11,822 bases of DNA from DASSJF01 sp035280345 (GTDB lineage Bacteria; Sysuimicrobiota; Sysuimicrobiia; Sysuimicrobiales; Segetimicrobiaceae): positions 1-11,822 of the forward strand of contig DATEGA010000321.1 of NCBI GenBank assembly GCA_035280345.1, given 5' to 3'. The first letter of the stretch is position 1; every line of letters begins with the position of its first letter. The notes beneath the pieces are model-generated. The model searched no databases. It worked only from the letters and a program-made list of their open reading frames with translations, and was not told where the DNA came from. Of the stretch, positions 1-6,618 are shown piece after piece. Both the position numbers and the translations under genes were made by a program.

Positions 1-44
1 AGGGCGAACGCGAGCAGCCCGGTGCGGCGTCGCTTCGGATCCAT
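1..44 (-). CDS. N-terminal fragment of a gene cut by the window edge
   Basis: An ATG at 44-42 on the minus strand follows an AGGGAG ribosome-binding-site-like stretch (about 10 nt spacing) and opens a frame that stays open to the window edge. The visible peptide is MDPKRRRTGLLAFA: a basic N-terminus running into hydrophobic residues, which looks like the start of a signal peptide or membrane anchor. It lies 72 nt downstream of the DUF4331 gene on the same strand and may be its operon partner. Only 14 codons are visible, so no function can be assigned; the call rests on start codon, Shine-Dalgarno-like sequence and peptide character. Confidence 0.45.
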   Translation of the reverse strand, partial: MDPKRRRTGLLAFA

Positions 45-71
45 CGTTGGCGTCTCCCTCATCGTGGGATC

Positions 72-103
72 GGGGCGCCGGCGGGATCGACCGCCGGCGC
101 CCC
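72..103 (-). terminator. Perfect GC-rich hairpin between the DUF4331 gene and the next gene
   Basis: Bases 72-84 (GGGGCGCCGGCGG) and 91-103 are exact reverse complements, giving a 13-bp stem with a 6-nt loop. It begins 13 nt after the DUF4331 stop codon. On the minus strand it is followed by GATCCCACGA, not by a T-run, so it is not a classical intrinsic terminator. It could be a Rho-linked or partial terminator, an attenuator, or a 3'-end stabiliser that lowers expression of the following gene. Confidence 0.5.
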
Positions 104-116
104 TACACCGTGCGCG

Positions 117-1316
117 CTAGTTCGGTTCTGCGAGATATGGAAAGGACTGAAGCAGCGGTTTGTGTGCCGTGCCGCCGCCGTTGGGCCCGGCGTACGACAC
201 GTTGTCGGTCTTCACCGCGCCGTTCGTGACGACCGCGAGCGTCACGTGGATCACGTCGTCGGTGATCTTGCGGCCGCGAATCGGGCTGCCCTTGGCGTTG
301 AGCGCCGCCCCGTAGCCGCTCGGGCCGGTCGTATCGATCCGCATCACGTCCGGCAGGAACGCCAGGATCAGCGTGGTCGCGCGCTTGTCGTCATTGCCGA
401 AGGCCATGAGCGTCTTCTTGGCCTCGGCGACGATCGGCCCCGCAGCCTCGGCCTCCGCTTTGTGGCCCGCGAGCGCGGCCGCTTCGAAATCCGGCCCCAC
501 GCCGTTCAGCGCGTTCTGGTAGGCGGCCGTGGTCAGGAGTCCTTCGCCGATCGCCGGCCGGCCGAGGCGGGCAATCTGCTTGCCGCCGACGCTGACGGTC
601 GTCCAGACGTCAAACGTGGTTGCGCCGGTCGATCCCGCGAGCCACGCCCGCGGCACCCGCGCCGCGATCGAGAGCACGTTGTAGCCGGCGGTGAAGTCGT
701 AGCCCGGGTCCCGGAAGCCCACCTTGGGGCCCATCCCGAGCGCCCCGGCCCGGACGCGGAAGAACTGCTCGACGTCGAAGAAGAACGGGTCCTCCCGCAG
801 CCCGGCGAACACCGAAATCGCTCCGCCCCCGACGCTCACCGACGTCACAATTGGCGCGCCGGCCGCGGCGAGGGGGGTGGTGCGCGCGGCACCCATGGCG
901 GCGGGCGCGGCTGCGCCCTCCCGCCACGCGGTCACCTTGATCGGCTGCGAGCCGTCTTTCGCCGGGGCGCCGAACTCGAAGCGCAGCATCGCGTCCGTCT
1001 TCCCGGTCGGCGTCGCGTCGTTGCTCATGGCGCGCGTAATGTGGAAATCGTACTGCGCGTTGGTGCTGAAACTGTACTCCTGCCGCGGGAGCGACCGCGG
1101 GTTGACGTTCATGATGAACACGAGGTCGCCGGCGGCGGCGGCCGGACTCTGGTCCTGCTCGCGAAAGACGAACAGGTCTGTCGTGTGTAGTGCCCGGCCC
1201 TTCATGTCAAGCTCGCCGTCGTCGTGGTTGGAGGCCACGAGGAGCCGCGGCGTGATCAAGAGACCCGCCAACGCCAGAAGCGCGAGGGCGGAGAGCCACC
1301 ATCTGGATCGTGCCAT
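117..1316 (-). CDS. DUF4331-family exported protein
   Basis: This 399-residue protein has a basic start and a hydrophobic segment at about residues 8-22, then the sequence SNHDDGELDMKGRALHTTD, which resembles the start of mature DUF4331 proteins (often of the form SSHREAP followed by a TDLF motif; here TDLFVF at 46-51). The rest is a soluble, beta-rich extracytoplasmic protein with no cysteine visible. Features typical of the family include FIMNVNPRS near residues 68-75, the stretch YSFSTNAQYDFHITR at 81-95, and a C-terminal part containing FLPDVMRIDTTGPSGYG. DUF4331 has no settled biochemical function; members are exported and often paired with another exported protein. The start is well supported: AGGGAGGTGG (1321-1330) sits 4 nt before the ATG. 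Transcription runs away from the plus-strand pair at 1558. Family assignment is from recognition of sequence pattern and was not searched. Confidence 0.85.
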   Translation of the reverse strand: MARSRWWLSALALLALAGLLITPRLLVASNHDDGELDMKGRALHTTDLFVFREQDQSPAAAAGDLVFIMNVNPRSLPRQEYSFSTNAQYDFHITRAMSNDATPTGKTDAMLRFEFGAPAKDGSQPIKVTAWREGAAAPAAMGAARTTPLAAAGAPIVTSVSVGGGAISVFAGLREDPFFFDVEQFFRVRAGALGMGPKVGFRDPGYDFTAGYNVLSIAARVPRAWLAGSTGATTFDVWTTVSVGGKQIARLGRPAIGEGLLTTAAYQNALNGVGPDFEAAALAGHKAEAEAAGPIVAEAKKTLMAFGNDDKRATTLILAFLPDVMRIDTTGPSGYGAALNAKGSPIRGRKITDDVIHVTLAVVTNGAVKTDNVSYAGPNGGGTAHKPLLQSFPYLAEPN

Positions 1317-1557
1317 CGAGCCACCTCCCTACCGTTGTCTCGGAAGCGGCCACCCTACCGGATCCGCGCGCGCTCGGCAGCTTCTTCCGTCATCGCAATA
1401 TTCGCAGGACGGCCTCGACGCGGATTGGTCCGAGCGTGGCAAAACGCACGCAGCGCGGCGCAATCCAAACGGCCAGCTCGAGCGAATGCACCACCGAGAC
1501 ATCGGACGGCTGCGCCTCGGCCACGGCGTCGGGTGCCGTCCCGCTGGGGAGGCGACG
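1317..1557. other. Divergent intergenic spacer
   Basis: This 241-bp spacer separates the minus-strand DUF4331 gene and the plus-strand membrane-protein gene, so it should carry promoters for both directions. Apart from the two ribosome-binding sites at its ends (GGGAGGTGG at the left on the minus strand, GGGGAGG at 1546-1552 on the plus strand), no convincing -35/-10 pair was found by eye. A relatively AT-rich patch (CAATATT near 1397-1403) is the only -10-like sequence and lacks a matching -35. No RNA gene or repeat was recognised. Confidence 0.4.
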
Positions 1558-2157
1558 ATGCAGAGCGTTGGGGGACTCTGTGCTGTGCTCGCGGGTATCG
1601 CCGGGTTTCTCTATGCGGCGGCGTTTCTGATTGTCGCACGGATCTCGCCCGAGGCGGGGCGCTTTTGGAGCGCGCTGTTTCTGATGCTCGGAGGACTTCT
1701 CTCTACGGGTGCCTTGACCGCGCTGTATGAACGTCTCCGTGGGACGGGTGGCGAGGGGCTTTCACTCTGGGCGCTGTTGCTCGGCGTGGCGGGCGTGATG
1801 GGGGCGGCGATTCACGGCGGCTATGACATGGCGAGCGCGGTGCAGCCCACCGCGCAGACCGCGGCCCCGGCTGACGCACCGAGCCCGGTCGATCCGCGGG
1901 GTCTGCTGACGTTTGCCGTCACGGGGCTCGCATTCGTCATCTTCGGCGCGCTGATTTCCGGCGGCGGTCCGCTGCCCCGCGGCCTCGGCTCGCTCGCGTA
2001 CGTGCAGGGCGCGCTCCTGATCATCCTGTATCTTGGACGGCTGACCGTCCTCGTGCCGTCGAGTCCCGTCATCGTGATCCCCGCGATCGTCTCAGGGTTT
2101 ATCACCGGACCCGCGTGGTACGTCCGGCTCGGACTTGCGCTCCGCCGGCCGGCTTAA
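1558..2157 (+). CDS. Six-helix integral membrane protein of unknown function
   Basis: The product is 199 residues with six likely membrane segments at about 7-27, 35-57, 69-91, 115-134, 145-166 and 170-194. Between helices 3 and 4 is an Ala/Pro/Thr-rich loop (about 95-113). The motif HGGYDMA ends helix 3 and could be a conserved polar patch. The reading frame stays open far upstream because of high GC, but the ATG at 1558 has an excellent Shine-Dalgarno sequence, GGGGAGG, 5 nt before it, and hydrophobic sequence starts directly after; the upstream translation is arginine/serine-rich and not protein-like. It is followed 38 nt later by the GYD-domain gene, probably in the same transcript. The size and topology resemble small multi-helix hypothetical proteins of the DUF4386 kind, but this is only a resemblance. 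No catalytic motif was recognised. Confidence 0.8.
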   Translation: MQSVGGLCAVLAGIAGFLYAAAFLIVARISPEAGRFWSALFLMLGGLLSTGALTALYERLRGTGGEGLSLWALLLGVAGVMGAAIHGGYDMASAVQPTAQTAAPADAPSPVDPRGLLTFAVTGLAFVIFGALISGGGPLPRGLGSLAYVQGALLIILYLGRLTVLVPSSPVIVIPAIVSGFITGPAWYVRLGLALRRPA

Positions 2158-2195
2158 GCCGCCGCCGGTCGATGTCAGTCGAGGAGGGACGTGCG

Positions 2196-2489
2196 ATGGT
2201 GACCTACGTGATCCTGGGCAGCTACACCGAGCAGGGTATCCGCAACATCAAGCACCTCCCGCAGGTGCGCGCCGCGGCGGAACAGTTCGTCGCCGGCAAG
2301 AGCGGCCGCGTGGTGGCGAACTATACGACGTTCGGCGGATACGACTTCGTGTTCATCGCGGAGTTTCCAAACGACGAGGCCGCGCTCGAAGGCGCGTTCC
2401 TCTTCGGGAGCCGCGGGGACGTGCGCACGACCACGCTGCGCGCCTTCACGCCGCAGGAGGCCGAGGCGGTTGCCAAACGCCTCCCGTAG
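2196..2489 (+). CDS. GYD-domain protein
   Basis: This small soluble protein of 97 residues contains the GGYDFVFIAEFPND segment (47-60) that names the GYD domain family (Pfam GYD). The family is a small ferredoxin-like-fold protein of unknown function. The N-terminus MVTYVILGSYTEQGIRNIK also fits the family, where a YT(x)QG(I)xN pattern is common, and the length is normal (about 95-105). The chosen ATG has AGGAGGGA (2182-2189) 6 nt upstream; longer in-frame extensions overlap the preceding gene and have no family similarity. It is probably co-transcribed with the membrane-protein gene 38 nt upstream. Its stop codon is only 4 nt from the 3' end of the convergent tRNA-Gln gene. Confidence 0.88.
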   Translation: MVTYVILGSYTEQGIRNIKHLPQVRAAAEQFVAGKSGRVVANYTTFGGYDFVFIAEFPNDEAALEGAFLFGSRGDVRTTTLRAFTPQEAEAVAKRLP

Positions 2490-2493
2490 CGGC

Positions 2494-2567
2494 TGGCTGG
2501 GGGGCCTGGATTCGAACCAGGACTCTCAGATCCAAAGTCTGATGGCCTACCGTTAGCCGACCCCCCA
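2494..2567 (-). tRNA. tRNA-Gln (anticodon UUG), CCA encoded
   Basis: The minus strand folds into a complete cloverleaf. The acceptor stem TGGGGGG (2567-2561) pairs perfectly with CCCCCCA (2504-2498). The D arm has a GGC/GCC stem with loop TAACGGTAG. The anticodon stem TCAGA/TCTGA carries loop CTTTGGA (2537-2531), giving anticodon TTG. The variable region is GAGT, and the T arm is CCTGG/CCAGG with loop TTCGAAT. The discriminator is G (2497) and CCA is encoded at 2496-2494. The weak U-A first acceptor pair (U1-A72) fits bacterial tRNA-Gln identity. It lies 67 nt downstream of ridA on the same strand and converges with the GYD gene. Confidence 0.97.
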
Positions 2568-2578
2568 GTCCCACCGGG

Positions 2579-2607
2579 ATCGTAACGCGTCCGCCGCGCC
2601 GGAGCAA
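2579..2607 (-). promoter_or_regulatory. Possible weak promoter for tRNA-Gln
   Basis: On the minus strand TTGCTC (2607-2602) and TACGAT (2584-2579) are separated by 17 nt, and the -10-like element ends 11 nt before the first tRNA base. Only 3/6 and 4/6 positions match the sigma70 consensus, so this is a weak call. The alternative is that the tRNA is made by read-through from ridA. Confidence 0.3.
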
Positions 2608-2619
2608 GGGCGGCGCGGC
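2593..2619 (-). terminator. GC hairpin downstream of ridA
   Basis: Bases 2593-2601 (GCCGCGCCG) and 2611-2619 (CGGCGCGGC) form a perfect 9-bp stem with a 9-nt loop, starting 15 nt after the ridA stop. There is no T-run after it on the minus strand, so any terminator activity would be partial or factor-dependent. It overlaps the possible tRNA promoter. In such GC-rich sequence a chance hairpin is possible. Confidence 0.35.
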
Positions 2620-2634
2620 CGCGACCGGCCCGCT

Positions 2635-3018
2635 CTACTTCAGGAGGGCGACGACCTCGATCTCGACGGCGCCGTCGCGCGGCAGCTTCGCCACCTGAAA
2701 GGTGGAGCGCGCCGGCGGTTCCTCCTGAAAGTACGAGCCGTAGATCTCGTTCATCGCGCCGAAGTCGTTCATATCGCGCAGAAAGACCGTGGTCTTCACC
2801 ACGTTGGCGAGCGACGAGCCGGCGCTCTCGAGTATCACCTTGATGTTCTCCATGACGCGCTTCGTCTGGATCCGCACATCGCCCGGCACGAGCTGGCCGG
2901 TCCGAGGATCCAGCGCCAGCTGGCCCGCGGTGTACACAAAGCCTCCGGCCACGACGGCCTGCGAATACGGGCCGATCGCGTCCGGAGCGTTCTCGGTCCT
3001 CACGATCCGCTTGCTCAT
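2635..3018 (-). CDS. ridA: RidA family enamine/imine deaminase
   Basis: This 127-residue protein has the normal RidA (YjgF/YER057c/UK114) length and signatures: IGPYSQAV (15-22), FVYTAGQ (27-33), VVKTTVFLRDMNDF (73-86), then PPARSTFQVAKLPRDGAVEIEVVAL. The active-site Arg is R104 in the ARST motif and the conserved Glu is E119 in VEIE. RidA enzymes are cytosolic trimers that hydrolyse reactive enamine/imine intermediates such as 2-aminoacrylate. Having the Arg and Glu suggests a true RidA-type deaminase rather than an inactive relative. The frame is open 57 codons upstream, but the ATG at 3018 gives the family length and overlaps the flavin reductase stop as TGATG, indicating translational coupling. 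It is the last protein gene of the efflux operon. Paralogues such as RutC share the fold, so the exact substrate is open. Confidence 0.95.
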   Translation of the reverse strand: MSKRIVRTENAPDAIGPYSQAVVAGGFVYTAGQLALDPRTGQLVPGDVRIQTKRVMENIKVILESAGSSLANVVKTTVFLRDMNDFGAMNEIYGSYFQEEPPARSTFQVAKLPRDGAVEIEVVALLK

Positions 3019-3536
3019 CACGGCACCCCCGGCCCCGACGGACGCGTCAGGTTGTGATACCCACGATCGTAGTATACGAGCGGCCGGCGCCCGGGAACGA
3101 CCTCGACCGCCTCGACTTCTCCCACGAAGATCGTATGGTCGCCGCCTGGATACTGTGCCGTCACGCGGCACTCCGCGTAGGCGACGCATCCGTCGAGGAG
3201 CGGCGCAAGACGGCCCGCATGATGCGAAATGCCGTCGAAGGCGTGCGGTCCTTCCGGGCGCGAGTCCGTCGAGAAGAACTGCGACAGGTGCTCCTGTCCC
3301 TCCGCGAGCACGTTCACGGCGAAGACCCGGGCGTGTTCCAGGACCTTCAGCGTGTAGCGCCCGTGCTCGATGCAGAACAGCACGAGCGGGGGCTTGAGCG
3401 ACAGCGACGCAAACGCGTTGATCGTGACCCCGTGCGGGCCGTCGGCGGCCGGGGCGGTGACGACGGTGATGCCGGTGGCAAAACGGGCCATCGCCTCGCG
3501 GAACCGCCGTGCGTCGATCCCCTTCGCCTCGCGCAT
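3018..3536 (-). CDS. Flavin reductase-like, FMN-binding split-barrel protein
   Basis: This 172-residue protein matches the flavin reductase domain family (HpaC/RutF/FRP type) over its whole length. Visible signatures are FATGITVVTA (19-28), GVTINAFASLSLKPPLVLFCI (36-56, the flavin-binding strand-loop), FAVNVLAEGQEHLSQFF (72-88), HTIFVGEVEAV (134-144) and PLVYYDRGYHNL (152-163). Members bind FMN/FAD and use NAD(P)H to supply reduced flavin to a partner monooxygenase, or act as small flavoenzymes. No monooxygenase is in this window. The start ATG has AGGAG (3545-3541) just upstream, and this sequence includes the TAG stop of the permease gene; the gap is 7 nt. The 3' end overlaps ridA (TGATG). 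A cytosolic enzyme placed behind an exporter permease suggests shared regulation with the pump; its substrate and partner are unknown. Confidence 0.92.
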   Translation of the reverse strand: MREAKGIDARRFREAMARFATGITVVTAPAADGPHGVTINAFASLSLKPPLVLFCIEHGRYTLKVLEHARVFAVNVLAEGQEHLSQFFSTDSRPEGPHAFDGISHHAGRLAPLLDGCVAYAECRVTAQYPGGDHTIFVGEVEAVEVVPGRRPLVYYDRGYHNLTRPSGPGVP

Positions 3537-3543
3537 ATCGCTC

Positions 3544-4671
3544 CTAGTCTACGCGCTTCTGGAACCGGCTGATCGAGACCCCGAAGAACAGCAGGCCGAG
3601 CATCAACAGCGGGACGATCTGCCTCCAGAGCGCCCCGATGCCCACACCTTTGATCAAAATTCCCCTGATCACAACGACGAAATACGTCAGCGGAAAAATT
3701 CCGCCGATCACCTGCAGCCAGTACGGCAGCGATTCCCTCGGGAAGATGAACCCCGACAGCAGGATGCTGGGCAGCAGGATCAACTGCGCCACCTGAACCG
3801 CCTGCTGGAACGTCTTCGACACCGTCGAGATCAGCACCCCGATCCCGAGCGTACTGAAGAAGAACGCGAGCGAGAGCGTGTAGAGCAGGAACAGGCTGCC
3901 TTTGATCGGCATGCCGAACCACAGGCTGGCCAGCAGCAGCGTGATCGTGATTTCCAAGTACCCCAGCCCGACGAGCGGGATGATCTTGCCGAGCAGCAGC
4001 TCGATGCCGGTGATCGGCGTCACGACGAGCTGCTCGATCGTCCCGCGCTCGCGCTCGCGGACGATCACGGTCACGGCCTGAATCGTGGTCACGAACACCA
4101 GCACGACGGCGATGATGCCCGGCACGATAAAATAAACGTTCGAGAGCGTAGGGTTGTACCAGGCGCGCGGTCGCACGTCGACGAGCTGCGGCGGTGGAGG
4201 GACGCCGAGGCGGTCGGCGCGCTGGATGATCAGCTGCGTCGAGAGCGACTGGCCGATGCCCGTCGCGAGGCCGAGCACGACGTTCGCCGACGTCGGCTCG
4301 GACGCGTCCACGATCACGCCGACCTGCGCGGTGCGCCCGCTGCGCAGGCGCGCCGCGTAGTCGGGCGGTATCAGAATCCCGATCTTGGCTTGGCCGCCGT
4401 CGATCAGCTGCTGCACGGCCGTGAAGCTGCCCGGGTAATACTTGAGGTCGAGGTACGTGGTGTTGACGAACGCCTGCAGCAGCGTCCGGCTCTCCGGCGT
4501 GCGCGACTGATCGAACACCGCGGTGGGGATGTGCGTGACGTCGTTCGTCAGGTAGCCGTAGAGAAACAACTGCATGATCGGCAGCATGATCATCGTGCCG
4601 AGCGTCCGGCGGTCGCGCACCAGGTGGAGCACTTCCTTGCGCACGACGGCCCACATGCGACGCGCGTTCAT
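3544..4671 (-). CDS. ABC-2 type transporter permease (YbhS/YbhR-like)
   Basis: The 375-residue inner-membrane protein has the ABC2_membrane_3 layout: one helix at about 23-42, a large periplasmic domain (about 45-178), then five helices near 178-203, 226-250, 258-280, 290-312 and 350-367. The cytoplasmic loop after helix 2 has RERERGTIEQLVVTPI (205-220), the coupling-helix signature of drug-export ABC-2 permeases; the stretch from SGFIFPRESLP (306-316) to the last helix is also typical. It would form the transmembrane part of the exporter with the two ATPases encoded just upstream. The ATG at 4671 overlaps the stop of ATPase 2 as ATGA. E. coli has two permeases at this position (YbhS and YbhR) but only one is here, so a homodimer is likely. 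The substrate cannot be read from the sequence; drugs or other small amphiphiles are typical for the family. Confidence 0.95.
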   Translation of the reverse strand: MNARRMWAVVRKEVLHLVRDRRTLGTMIMLPIMQLFLYGYLTNDVTHIPTAVFDQSRTPESRTLLQAFVNTTYLDLKYYPGSFTAVQQLIDGGQAKIGILIPPDYAARLRSGRTAQVGVIVDASEPTSANVVLGLATGIGQSLSTQLIIQRADRLGVPPPPQLVDVRPRAWYNPTLSNVYFIVPGIIAVVLVFVTTIQAVTVIVRERERGTIEQLVVTPITGIELLLGKIIPLVGLGYLEITITLLLASLWFGMPIKGSLFLLYTLSLAFFFSTLGIGVLISTVSKTFQQAVQVAQLILLPSILLSGFIFPRESLPYWLQVIGGIFPLTYFVVVIRGILIKGVGIGALWRQIVPLLMLGLLFFGVSISRFQKRVD

Positions 4672-5660
4672 CGCGCACCGCCGGATTGCGCCGTCGGGTG
4701 CCCGCCGCGGTCCGCGGCCGTGTCCCCCTCGACGAGGGAGACGAACGCGTCCTCCAGCGAGGGCCGGACCTGCCGGATCTCCTCGACGGCCACCCCCGCG
4801 GCGGCGAGCGCGGTCCGAAGCTGCTCCACGGCCGCGGCGTCGACCACGGTCGCGTGAAGGGCACGCCCGAAGAGCGCCACGTCCCGCACGCCGGGCTGGC
4901 GGCGCACGGCTTCCAGCGCGTCCTCGATCGGCGCGGCCCGCACCTCCAGCAGCGCGCCCGACATTCGCTGCTTGATTTCCGCGGGCGTGCCCGAGGCGAT
5001 GATGCGGCCGCCGAAAATGAAGGCCAGGGTGTCGCAGTGCTCCGCCTCGTCCATGTAGTGCGTCGTCACCATGATGGTGATGCCGCTCGTCGCAAAGTTG
5101 TCGATCAGGTCCCAAAAACTCCGGCGGCTCACCGGATCGACCCCGCTCGTCGGCTCATCGAGGAACACCATGCGGGGACGATGCAGCACGGCGCAGCCGA
5201 ACGCCAGCCGCTGCCGGAACCCGCCCGAGAGCTCGCCGGTCAGGGCGTGCTCCCGACCCTGGAGTCCGGCCCGGACGATCCACTCGTCGATGACGCGGCG
5301 CGCGTCGGCGCGGCCGAGGCCGTAGACGGCGGCGTAGAACGAGAGGTTCTCTTCGACCGTCAGATCGTCGTACAGACTGAAGCGCTGGGACATGTAGCCG
5401 ATGCGCGCCTTGATCTCCTCCGCCTGGCGCACGATGTCGTATCCGAGCACGGTCGCTTCGCCGTCGGACGGCGCCAGGATGCCGCACAACATGCGGATCG
5501 TGGTGGATTTTCCGGCGCCGTTCGGCCCGAGAAAGCCCCAAATCGCGCCGGACGGAATGTCGAACGATACGTGATCGACGGCGACGAACGAATCGAAGCG
5601 GCGCGTTAACCCGGCCGCATGCACCGCGGGGGCCGTCCGATCTGCGGCCGCCTCAGGCAC
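4668..5660 (-). CDS. ABC transporter ATP-binding protein 2 (canonical NBD)
   Basis: This is a 330-residue nucleotide-binding subunit of an ABC-2 exporter. Motifs are Walker A GPNGAGKST (45-53, K51), Q-loop YMSQ (Q92), signature LSGGF (144-148), Walker B FLDE (D168, E169), D-loop GVDP and H-loop TTHY with H201. All catalytic positions are intact. A C-terminal extension ending RPSLEDAFVSLVEG is typical of the CcmA/YbhF type. The GTG start at 5660 is preferred because GGAG lies 7 nt upstream and it overlaps the previous stop by 8 nt (GTGCCTGA). An in-frame GTG at 5690 would add ten Arg/Pro-rich residues and has no good ribosome-binding site. The 3' end overlaps the permease gene by 4 nt. With ATPase 1 it would correspond to the two halves of E. 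coli YbhF, here encoded separately. Confidence 0.94.
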   Translation of the reverse strand: MPEAAADRTAPAVHAAGLTRRFDSFVAVDHVSFDIPSGAIWGFLGPNGAGKSTTIRMLCGILAPSDGEATVLGYDIVRQAEEIKARIGYMSQRFSLYDDLTVEENLSFYAAVYGLGRADARRVIDEWIVRAGLQGREHALTGELSGGFRQRLAFGCAVLHRPRMVFLDEPTSGVDPVSRRSFWDLIDNFATSGITIMVTTHYMDEAEHCDTLAFIFGGRIIASGTPAEIKQRMSGALLEVRAAPIEDALEAVRRQPGVRDVALFGRALHATVVDAAAVEQLRTALAAAGVAVEEIRQVRPSLEDAFVSLVEGDTAADRGGHPTAQSGGAR

Positions 5661-6618
5661 CGGCGGTCTCCGCCGCCCTCGCCACGTCACCGCGGCCGCG
5701 CGCCTCGATCATCGAGATGAACACGTCCTCGAGGGAGGGCGGGATTGGTCCCGCTTCGAGCACCCGCGCGCCGGCCCTCTCGAGGTCGGCGCGCAGCGCG
5801 GGGATCGCCTGGGCCGCGTCGCGCACGACCACGTGGAGCCGGTCGGCGAACACCATCTGGGACAGCACGTACGGGGAGTCGCCGAGCACCCGGCGGACGA
5901 TCTCGCGCGGTTCGGCGAGTAGTTCCACGACGTCTCCGCGCATGCGGCTGCGCATCGCGTCGGGCGGCTCGACCGAGATCAGCCGGCCCTGATACATGAA
6001 GCCCACTGTCGTCGCGCGCTCCGCCTCGTCCATATACGGCGTGCTGGCGACGATCGTCGCGCCGCCGCGGTGCAGGTCGTACAGCAGGCGCCAGAACTCG
6101 CGGCGGGAGACCGGATCGACGCCGGTCGTCGGCTCGTCCAGCAGCAACAGCGACGGCGAGTGGATCAGCGTGCAGGCGAGCGCGAGCTTCTGCTTCATGC
6201 CGCCCGACAGCGCCTGGGCAAGGCGGCCCCGGAAGCCTGTCAACCCCGCGAACTCGAGCAACTCGACCGTCCGCGCGGCACGCCCCGCCCGCGGAACGTC
6301 GAACAGGTCCGCGTAGAAGTCCAGGTTCTCTTGGACCGACAGGTCACCGTAGAGGCTGAAGCGCTGCGGCATGTAACCGATCCCCGCCTGCGCCGCGAGC
6401 GGATTTCGCGCGAGATCGGTGCCGTTCACCACGACCCGCCCCGACGTGGGCGGAATCGCCCCGCAGCACATCCGAAGCAGAGTCGTCTTCCCGGCGCCGT
6501 CCGGGCCCAGCAGGGCGAACACGTCGCCGGGCGGCACCTGAAAGCTCACGTCCGAGACGGCCGCGCGCTCCCCGAACCGCCGCGTCACGCCGGCGACGTC
6601 GAGCGCGGGCACTGTCAC
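5653..6618 (-). CDS. ABC transporter ATP-binding protein 1 (NBD with altered H-loop)
   Basis: This 321-residue ABC ATPase has Walker A GPDGAGKTT (38-46, K44), Q-loop YMPQ (Q85), signature LSGGM (137-141), Walker B LLDE (D161, E162) and D-loop GVDP. The H-loop reads VASTPYMDEAE, so the switch His is replaced by Pro at residue 194 (codon CCG at 6039-6037), whereas ATPase 2 has TTHYMDEAE. The C-terminal PPSLEDVFISMIEA matches the tail of ATPase 2, so the two are related paralogues. The GTG start at 6618 overlaps the adaptor stop as GTGA; an in-frame GTG at 6612 is an alternative. The frame continues open upstream for about 1.2 kb, but that part is a shadow of the adaptor gene. It probably pairs with ATPase 2 as a heterodimer, equivalent to one half of the fused E. 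coli YbhF. Confidence 0.94.
   Translation of the reverse strand: MTVPALDVAGVTRRFGERAAVSDVSFQVPPGDVFALLGPDGAGKTTLLRMCCGAIPPTSGRVVVNGTDLARNPLAAQAGIGYMPQRFSLYGDLSVQENLDFYADLFDVPRAGRAARTVELLEFAGLTGFRGRLAQALSGGMKQKLALACTLIHSPSLLLLDEPTTGVDPVSRREFWRLLYDLHRGGATIVASTPYMDEAERATTVGFMYQGRLISVEPPDAMRSRMRGDVVELLAEPREIVRRVLGDSPYVLSQMVFADRLHVVVRDAAQAIPALRADLERAGARVLEAGPIPPSLEDVFISMIEARGRGDVARAAETAGA

Noticed and set aside
162..1190. Plus-strand open frame of about 342 codons opposite the DUF4331 gene
   Set aside because: Arg/His/Val-rich antisense translation without motifs, while the minus strand has a good ribosome-binding site and a family match.
724..1557. Extended N-terminus of the six-helix membrane protein from the same open frame
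   Set aside because: The upstream translation overlaps the DUF4331 gene antisense and is Ser/Arg-rich; the ATG at 1558 has a strong ribosome-binding site and starts the hydrophobic protein.
2494..2567. tRNA-Gln as an integration site for a mobile element
   Set aside because: No integrase gene, no direct repeat of the tRNA 3' end and no change in gene character on either side were seen in the window.
3370..4857. Plus-strand open frame of about 495 codons opposite the permease and ATPase 2
   Set aside because: The product is rich in Arg, Asp, Gln and His, as expected for the antisense of a membrane-protein gene, and has no recognisable domain.
3347..4864. Minus-strand open frame of about 505 codons overlapping permease and flavin reductase
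   Set aside because: It is a frame-shifted shadow of both genes with Arg/Pro-rich composition; the real proteins in the other frames carry clear family motifs.
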